64,000 bases of DNA from positions 38,011,001-38,075,000 of the forward strand of contig OX419755.1 in the NCBI GenBank assembly GCA_948567375.1, in the 5' to 3' direction. The notes under the pieces were generated by a model. That model did not search any database. It was not told the origin of the DNA and worked only from the letters and a program-made list of their open reading frames with translations. This stretch comes from Lunularia cruciata. Taxonomy: Eukaryota > Streptophyta > Marchantiopsida > Lunulariales > Lunulariaceae. Positions 57,942 to 64,000 of this stretch are shown here, piece by piece. Both the position numbers and the translations under genes were made by a program. Every line of letters begins with the position of its first letter. Within the stretch, counting starts at the first letter, position 1.

Positions 57942-60900
57942 ATTTCCCCGCCGCTAGTTGGTGACGTCCTCATTGCCAATGAAGCTTCAAATTCTTGGAT
58001 GACCATCTGTGCATTTTGGAGGTGAGAAAGAGGTTCCCATGTGGCATCATGAAAGGGATACCCTTTCCAAAGGACCTTGTACTCCGTATGTTGGCGACGG
58101 CCTTGTAGAATATGGCAACGTGTAAGGATACGATCAACTTTGTACTCCTCATGATCGTTGATAGGGATAGGAAGAGGGCGAGGTTGGACTTGAGAGGAAA
58201 AGGAAGAGGGGTTAGGAACAAAGGGTTTCAACTTGGAAACATGAAAGACATGATAGATATGCATATGACAAGGCAAGGCAAGTTGATAAGCAACTAGAGA
58301 GACAATTTGGGTGATATCAAAGGGTCCTATCCAATTAGGGGCAAGATTATGAACTTGGGTATCAAGTGGGAGAGATAGGTTACTAGAGGATAGCATGACT
58401 TTTTCACCAACTTCAAAGGTGAGATCAAGATGATGGTGGTCCGCATATTGTTTTTGGTGATTCTGAGCAACAAGGAGGTGAGACTTGGCTTGTTGGAGAG
58501 AGTGGGATATAGTGGTCAAGAATGTGGAAATATGAGGAACCTGAGATGGAGGGGGAGCAAGAATAGAATTTGGAACAAACGGATCTTGGCCAAAATTGAG
58601 AAAGAAAGGAGAAAATTTGGTGCTTGCCTATTTGGAATTGTTGTAGGCAAATTCTGCAATTACAAGACATTCATCCCAATTGGTATGGTGGACATTGACA
58701 AAGGCATGCAACATATCCTTCAATGTACGATTTGCACGTTTGGTTTGTCCGTCAGCTTGAGGATGATAGGCCATGGACAAAGCAAGCTTGGTGCCGAGTA
58801 TCTCGAAGAGTGCTTGCCAAAACTTCCCAATAAATCAAGGATCACGGTCGGAGATGAGTACACGTGGCATCTCATGATGCTTGAAGACACTGTCAAAGTC
58901 AATTTGTGCTAAGGTTGGAGCATCCATGGTATCACAGGTTGGTGCCAAGTGGATTTGCTTATTAAGATTATCCACAAACACCACAATTGTGGTATGTCCT
59001 TGTTTTGTCTTTGGCAAAGATATGATGAGATCCAAGCTCACATACTCCCAATGAGCGGATAGAATGGCGAGTGGTTGAAGAAGTCCACTCGGCTTCTGGT
59101 TGCCGGCCTTGTTACATTGGTAGCTCTCACACGTTTGGACAAATTCTTGAACATCTTGTGTCATCTCGTGTCATGTCTCGTGGGCCACTACCATTGACGT
59201 TGGAGGGTACCCAAGGTCTTGTCCATACCCATATGACCAGCGATGGGTAAATCATGGGCTTCTTGAAGTCACACAAGTCAAAGATCACCTTTAGCTGGAA
59301 CATAGATCCGTTCCTCATGAAATAAAAGGCCCTCCTTGATGGAGAAGGTGTTCTACTCCTTATCACATGCCATAAGGTGACCATATACCATTTGGAAGAA
59401 GGGATCTTGGTGTAGAGCTAACTGAAACTTGTTTTGGACCTTGGAGTCAACTGACACCATTGAAATTGCCGCTGTGATGAGAGGAAGAGACTTCAAATCA
59501 GGTAGTCATGATAAAGTATTAGGGATGACATGAAACCAACCTAGTTTGTACTCAAGTTTGATGTCATACAGTTGGAGTTGTTCCTCCCATCGATGATGTC
59601 AACTCTTCATGTGTTCCAAGTGTAAGGTCTGCAACAATGGTTTGTGATCAGTTTGCATGTTCACTTGTTTCCCCAAGAGGTAATGCCTCCATACCTTGGT
59701 AGTGTATACCATTGCAAGTTTTTCTTGATCTCAAGCAGAGAAGTTTTGTTCAGCCATATTGAGTCGGCAAGACACAAAGGCAATGGGATGAAGTTTATTT
59801 GGGAATTCTTGTTGTAGCACGGCTCCAATTGCAAAGTTAGAAGCATCAAAATCAACCACACAAGGTAGTTGAGGATCACATGGTTGAAGAATGGGTCTTG
59901 AAAACACCATATGCTTTAACTTCTGGAATGCTTCTTCATGCTTGGTAGTCCATTGGAAACTCAAGTTCTTTCACAAGAGGTCAGTCAATGGTCTAGCCAC
60001 ATGAGCATAATGATGGATGAACCGTCGGTAAAACTGGCCAATCTATTGAATGCCCATACTTTTGTAGCATCCTTTGGAGTAGGCCAATCAGTAATGGCCT
60101 TGATTTTCTCTTCCTCCATCTTAATCCCCTCTAATGAGATCTTATGACCCAAGAAGATAACCTCCTTCTGCCAAAAGGCACACTTCAACTTCTTGCAGTA
60201 AAATTTCCATTGTTGTAGTCGTCTTAGGTAGTCATAGTCGTCTTAGACTTTTTGTACATGATTCACATGTTATGCCTCTATCTTGCTATAGATTAAGATA
60301 CCATCCAAGAACACCATTATAGATTGCTCCAATAGTCCATCCAACACCCAATGCATCTGTTCCGTGAAGATTGTTGGAGCATTGGTGAGTCCAAAAGATT
60401 AAACTCTCTATTCAAAATGCCCATACCTTGTGCAAAAGGCAGTCTTTTGCACATCCTCTCTATCAATAGGAATTTGCCAATAACCGCTATGAAGATCTAA
60501 CTTGGAAAATAAGAGCTACACTTAGTTGATCAAGCAAGTCATTGATCTAAGGCAAGGGATATGCATTCTTCACGGTTTGCTTATTAACCCACAATAATCA
60601 ATACATAACAAAGTCCTCCATCCTTTTTTGGAACAAATAGTACCGGTGCTCTCCAAGGAGAGGTACTATGTCGTATGAAGTTCTCCAACAACTTTATTAG
60701 TGTTGTTTGCAACTCCTTGAACTCCTCTGGTGAGAGCCAATAGATTGGTCTACTCACTAGAGTACTCCCTGGCAATAACTTGATCGTGAAGGGCATATCT
60801 CAATCAAAGGGTAATCCTTTTGGGAGATCATCCAGAAACACGTCCGCAAACTCCTTAACTATCCAATCAACCATTGCTTGATGAGGCTCTCGGCCCTCCG

Positions 60901-61600
60901 CAAATTGTCCTTGTGCAATCAGCTTGATCCACATCGTGAATATAGACTTATCTTCCTCCAAAGCTTGCTCTATGGCTGCTTTACTAACAAACTTCCATTC
61001 TAGGAACTCATCTCTCTTCCAAGCTTGCTCCTTGGTTGCCTTCTTGGCAAAATTCCCATCTTGGGACTCATCTCCCTTCCAGGTTTGCTCTATGGCTACC
61101 TTCTCAACAAACTTCCCATCTTGGGACTGACTATTCTTAGGTGTCTCACTCAAAGGTACCAGACAATTTATTGGAAATTCCTACCTTGGTGTTGTACTTG
61201 AATTTGGTGTCGGGTCCAATCAAATTAAACCTTATGATATTCAAGCCAAGGTAGACTCAAAATGATATCATAGTGTAGAGGTGCCACTACAAACCTCATA
61301 CACTCCAAATACTCCTTCCCAATCTTGAAGGTAATAGGATGCGAGGTGCGGAATATAGAACCCTTTCTACCATCCGCCATCATCAAACTACTTCCAATCA
61401 TTGGCTTGATATGAATACCCAATTCCTTCACTACTTGCATAGAGATGCAATTCTTCGAACTTCTAGAATCAACCAAAATCCTACAATCCTGAATAGATAT
61501 TGTACCTTGCAAGTGAAGCAAACTTGATAGGTCAAGCCTTCAATCCCGTTGGAACTAATCAAGCTCCCAATAGGCGGCTCAAAATCTCCTATAGGGATTC
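57875..61600 (-). pseudogene. pol: pol of the inverted chromovirus (interrupted)
   Basis: Chromodomain and tail: 57875-58519 (EEYKVDRILTRCHILQGRRQ, YKVLWKGYPFHDATWEPLSH). Integrase: 58835-59164 with HTTIVVFVDNLNKQIHLAPT and LISDRDP, stopped by TGA at 58835. RT N-terminal part 60584-60796. Protease 61225-61521 (CRILVDSRSSKN, where DSG reads DSR). TGA at 60800-60802 separates the protease linker from the RT, as in the two other copies that cover this codon. Additional frameshifts lie in the RT and the RNase H. The second RT and RNase H parts are readable at 59731-60188. Confidence 0.85.
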
Positions 61601-62530
61601 TTCTTTTCTTTGATCATTCTGTTCCACAACCTCCACCTAGGCAACTTGTCGAGGTCTTCCATTCTTGAGTGGACATTCAACAATGCAATGCTCCAATTGG
61701 CAACAATAAAAATAACCACCATTTTGTTGCAGTTTCTCTCTATTTGCCATGCCAAGTGGTCTTCGTTGAATGGGATCAATCTCCATTGGTGTTGGCTCCT
61801 CCACTTGTGTGTAGTGTATTGGTAGGCTTTATGGTAGTCGAGGTTGAGACCAAGTTGTTGCCACCAAGGAATCAAAACATTCGGCCAACCGCATGGCTTC
61901 CTCCAAGTGTTGTGGCTCTTCCATGGTAACCTCTAATTTGGTTCTCGCCTTCAAGCCCCTCACAAATCAATCCAAAGCTTCACCTTCCAATATATCTGGA
62001 ATTTGCATGATGGTGTTTTGGAACTGCGTGATGTAACCTCTTACAGAGCCAATTTGTTTTAACTCTGCCAACTTATCCAGTGTAGCTCGTGTGGCATTTA
62101 TAGCTTGGAACCAACTAATTATTACGCTTTTGAATTCTGCCCATGTCAAGATTGGTACAACAATTTGTCGTTCAGCCCATGTCAAGATTGGTGCAACAAT
62201 TTGTCATTTAGCTCGCTCCACTCGGAATCTCCACCATAGCTTTGCTACTCCATCCAATTGGCTAGAAGCCAAGAGAATATATTTTTGCTCGTCTTGTAGA
62301 TTGGTAGCTTCAAAATAATGTTCACAATCAAACAAAAAATTCTCCACTGCACCCGAAAGATTCTTACCTTCAAATACCTTGGGTTTAGGGAATCTGATCC
62401 AATCTTCTCCTTCTCAAATTGGTACTCTCTCCACTTGCTCTTGTTGTCAAAGATCTTGTTCATCCAACAATCGAGTAAGGTTCTCAATTTATTGTTGCAT
62501 AGCAAGGATAACATTGGGTATTGCCGCCAT
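61600..62530 (-). pseudogene. gag: gag of the inverted chromovirus (interrupted)
   Basis: It starts ATGGCGGCAATACCC at 62530, like the young gag. Blocks FPKPKVFEG, LDKLAELKQIGSVRGYITQF and MQIPDILEGEALD are readable. A ~35-bp direct duplication (GCCCATGTCAAGATTGGT, 62139-62210) repeats part of the coding sequence. One TAA near 62486 and frame changes break it. Sense codons here show the ancestral state at three of the stop positions in the young gag. Confidence 0.8.
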
Positions 62531-62801
62531 GGTTGCTACTCTATCACACCACTCCCAATCTATCTAATTTACTAATGCATAGAAACAACACGTCCACCAT
62601 TCTCCATAAGATACAACCGGAAGCACCAAGGGTTCCTCATATATGGTGATTATATGCAGAAAATCTTATCCAAAGTGCGAGGTAATGAACTATGTGAAAA
62701 AATGCTTGGGTAGAATTTGGACGCAAAAATCCCAATGGTTTGGTGGAAGTGGATTTGGTGGTCCATAAATTCCATCCATCCCATTCCTGCTCTGATACCA
62801 A

Positions 62802-63222
62802 TATAAGAGACCGAGACCGAGACCGAGGAGAGAAATAAGAGAATAGAAACTCACATTGGGACACTTGAATGAAGGAAAACTCCAAATACCTAGCATGAGC
62901 TTCGGCTTTGATATTTATAAGTAGCATACAAGGCCCTTGAGAAGCTTCTCAAGAAGCTTCCTTGAGCCGCTTTCTTAAAGTGCAAGCCAAGTTAACTAGG
63001 AAGCTTCTCAAGAAGCTTGCTTCTAGAAGCCGCCTACTTGGCATGCAAACTAAGCTAGTTAGAAGCTTCCTTCTAGAAGCCACTTGCTTGGAGTGCAAGT
63101 TAACTAGTCGGAAAGCTTCCCAAGAAGCTTCCTAGATGCTTTTGGAATATTCTAGGCTAATTTAGCTTATTCTCTACTTTGTTAGCCTTACTAACTATGT
63201 CGCTAAACTCCATACTGTTACA
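62802..63222 (-). repeat. 5' LTR of the inverted chromovirus
   Basis: 421 bp. The primer-side end has decayed (TATAAGAGACC for TGTAAAAGACC) and carries a triplicated GACCGA unit (62809-62827). It lacks 12 bp of the heat-shock-like array present in its partner. Confidence 0.9.
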
Positions 63223-63387
63223 ATAGCTACCAATGACAACTTGAGCATGAGGTCCTTTGGAAAGGATATCTCCTTCACAACTCCACATAAGAACCTCTTC
63301 CTCATCTCCAAAAATAAGCAAACTACCATACATGAGTTAAAAGACTCCATGGCAATGAGGATGTCACCAACTAGCAGTGGGAGAATA

Positions 63388-63797
63388 TGTAATAATATGG
63401 AGTTAAAAAAGAGTTAATAAGAGCTAATGAGTAAGCATAATCAACTAATAATAGCTAAAAAAGATAGAACTAGCATAATCTAGGAAAAATAAGAATGTTT
63501 CAGAAGCATCTAGGAAGCTTCTTAATAAGAAGCTTCCAAGAAATTCCCAAGGTTTTAATAACTTGTATATCAAGTAAATGGTTAGTTTAGCTTGTATGTC
63601 AAGTAGACACTTGGCTTGCACTCCAAGATAGACAACTTCTAGATGGAGCCTTCCTTGGGTGCTTCTTGGGAGCTTTGTATTTAGCTTCTATATAAATACC
63701 AAAGCCCAAGCATGTACTACGCATTCTGAGTTCCTCTCAAGCTAGAGTTTCCAAATGTGAACTTCCATTATTCTATTTCTCTCATTGGTCTTTTACA
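63388..63797 (+). repeat. 3' LTR of the old chromovirus
   Basis: 410 bp, TGTAATAATATGGAG...TTTTACA, preceded by the tract remnant AGCAGTGGGAGAATA. It pairs with 52135-52572; TATAAATACCAA is at 63692-63703. The 203 bases after it show nothing recognisable. Confidence 0.85.
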
Positions 63798-64000
63798 CAA
63801 ATGATCCTTTACTAAATTCACTTTGGGGCTAACATATTTGTGGTTAAATTTTCAACTAGAGTGATATTTAGCTCATTAGAAACATCTTCTCAATGAATTT
63901 CCACTAACATCAAAATTGCAGCGTTTGGAGGTTTGTAGAAAATATTACAAGCATTTGAAGTTTCCAAACTCTCTAGGGTTTCAAAGGTGACAGAGGAATA

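Larger units (their letters stand above)
57516..63222 (-). mobile_element. Complete chromovirus in inverted orientation, inserted in the old copy
   Basis: LTRs are at 62802-63222 (5') and 57516-57941 (3'), with a primer site (plus GCTCTGATACCA, 62789-62800) and purine tract (57942-57955). Minus-strand order: gag from ATG 62530, protease (61225-61521), RT, RNase H, integrase (58835-59384), chromodomain (about 58000-58190). Flanks ATAGT and ATAGC are a near-identical target duplication. They interrupt the chromodomain coding of the surrounding plus-strand element. The LTRs differ at roughly 7% by eye plus a 12-bp gap, so it is older than the 42-48 kb copy and younger than its host. Confidence 0.9.
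52135..63797 (+). mobile_element. Old full-length chromovirus, split by two later insertions
   Basis: The 5' LTR (52135-52572, TGTAATAATATAGAG...TTTACA) is followed by the primer site TTGATATCAAAGC. Gag lies at about 52850-53720, protease about 53800-54170, RT about 54380-55100, RNase H 55100-55500 and integrase 55690-55801 continuing at 56388-56830. The tail runs to 57515 and continues at 63223, with the 3' LTR at 63388-63797. A solo LTR (55802-56387) and a complete inverted copy (57516-63222) are removed to read it. Flanking TGAAT and CAAAT differ by two transitions. Frames are heavily broken, so this is the oldest complete framework in the region. Confidence 0.8.

Overview
The window looks like nuclear DNA of a land plant. 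It has one intron-rich gene for a protein with a plastid-type N-terminus and a starch-binding-type module. The rest is about 59 kb of nested, mostly decayed transposable elements, including Ty3/gypsy chromoviruses with an initiator-tRNA-Met type primer site. From memory, the zinc-finger/RT element family resembles sequences from seed-free plants (mosses, lycophytes, ferns). That placement is a weak inference.

Layout. (1) 1-4.8 kb, minus: a host gene running off the left edge. Spliced exons give a transit-like N-terminus, long coiled coils and a CBM25/53-like module. (2) 5.27-8.83 kb, minus: a decayed non-LTR retrotransposon (C2H2 finger, RT, restriction-like C-terminus), cut by a solo LTR at 6.52-6.93 kb. 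A 5'-truncated relative lies at 10.57-11.0 kb and another decayed copy at about 14.6-17.4 kb. (3) 17.5-18.7 kb: a TRIM-like unit holding a solo LTR of a second LTR family. (4) 18.8-25.5 kb, minus: an old Ty3/gypsy element whose integrase ends in a PHD-type zinc finger. (5) 26-41 kb: AT-rich, poorly readable DNA with a tRNA-like/SINE patch, a fragment of an Obg GTPase, a PIF/Harbinger-like transposase fragment, a pol-deleted Ty3 element (36.0-38.7 kb) and a decayed Lys/Glu-rich reading frame. (6) 42.25-47.89 kb: a very young chromovirus (LTRs differ at 2 of 423 bases) sitting inside the integrase of an older relative. (7) 49.5-64 kb: more family members. A full old copy (52.1-63.8 kb) is interrupted by a solo LTR (55.8-56.4 kb) and by a complete inverted copy (57.5-63.2 kb).

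How the parts relate. One chromovirus family dominates, with at least five elements or fragments plus a solo LTR. The nesting gives an order of insertion: decayed copies first, then the inverted copy (LTRs about 7% different by eye), then the 42-48 kb copy. Its LTRs carry arrays of GAA/TTC units that match heat-shock elements upstream of a TATA box. Some in-frame stops are shared between copies, so the family seems to have spread with help in trans or by bypassing stops. The most notable observations are the heat-shock-like LTRs, the PHD finger on a Ty3 integrase, the plant element with zinc finger, RT and restriction-like domain, and the shared stops.
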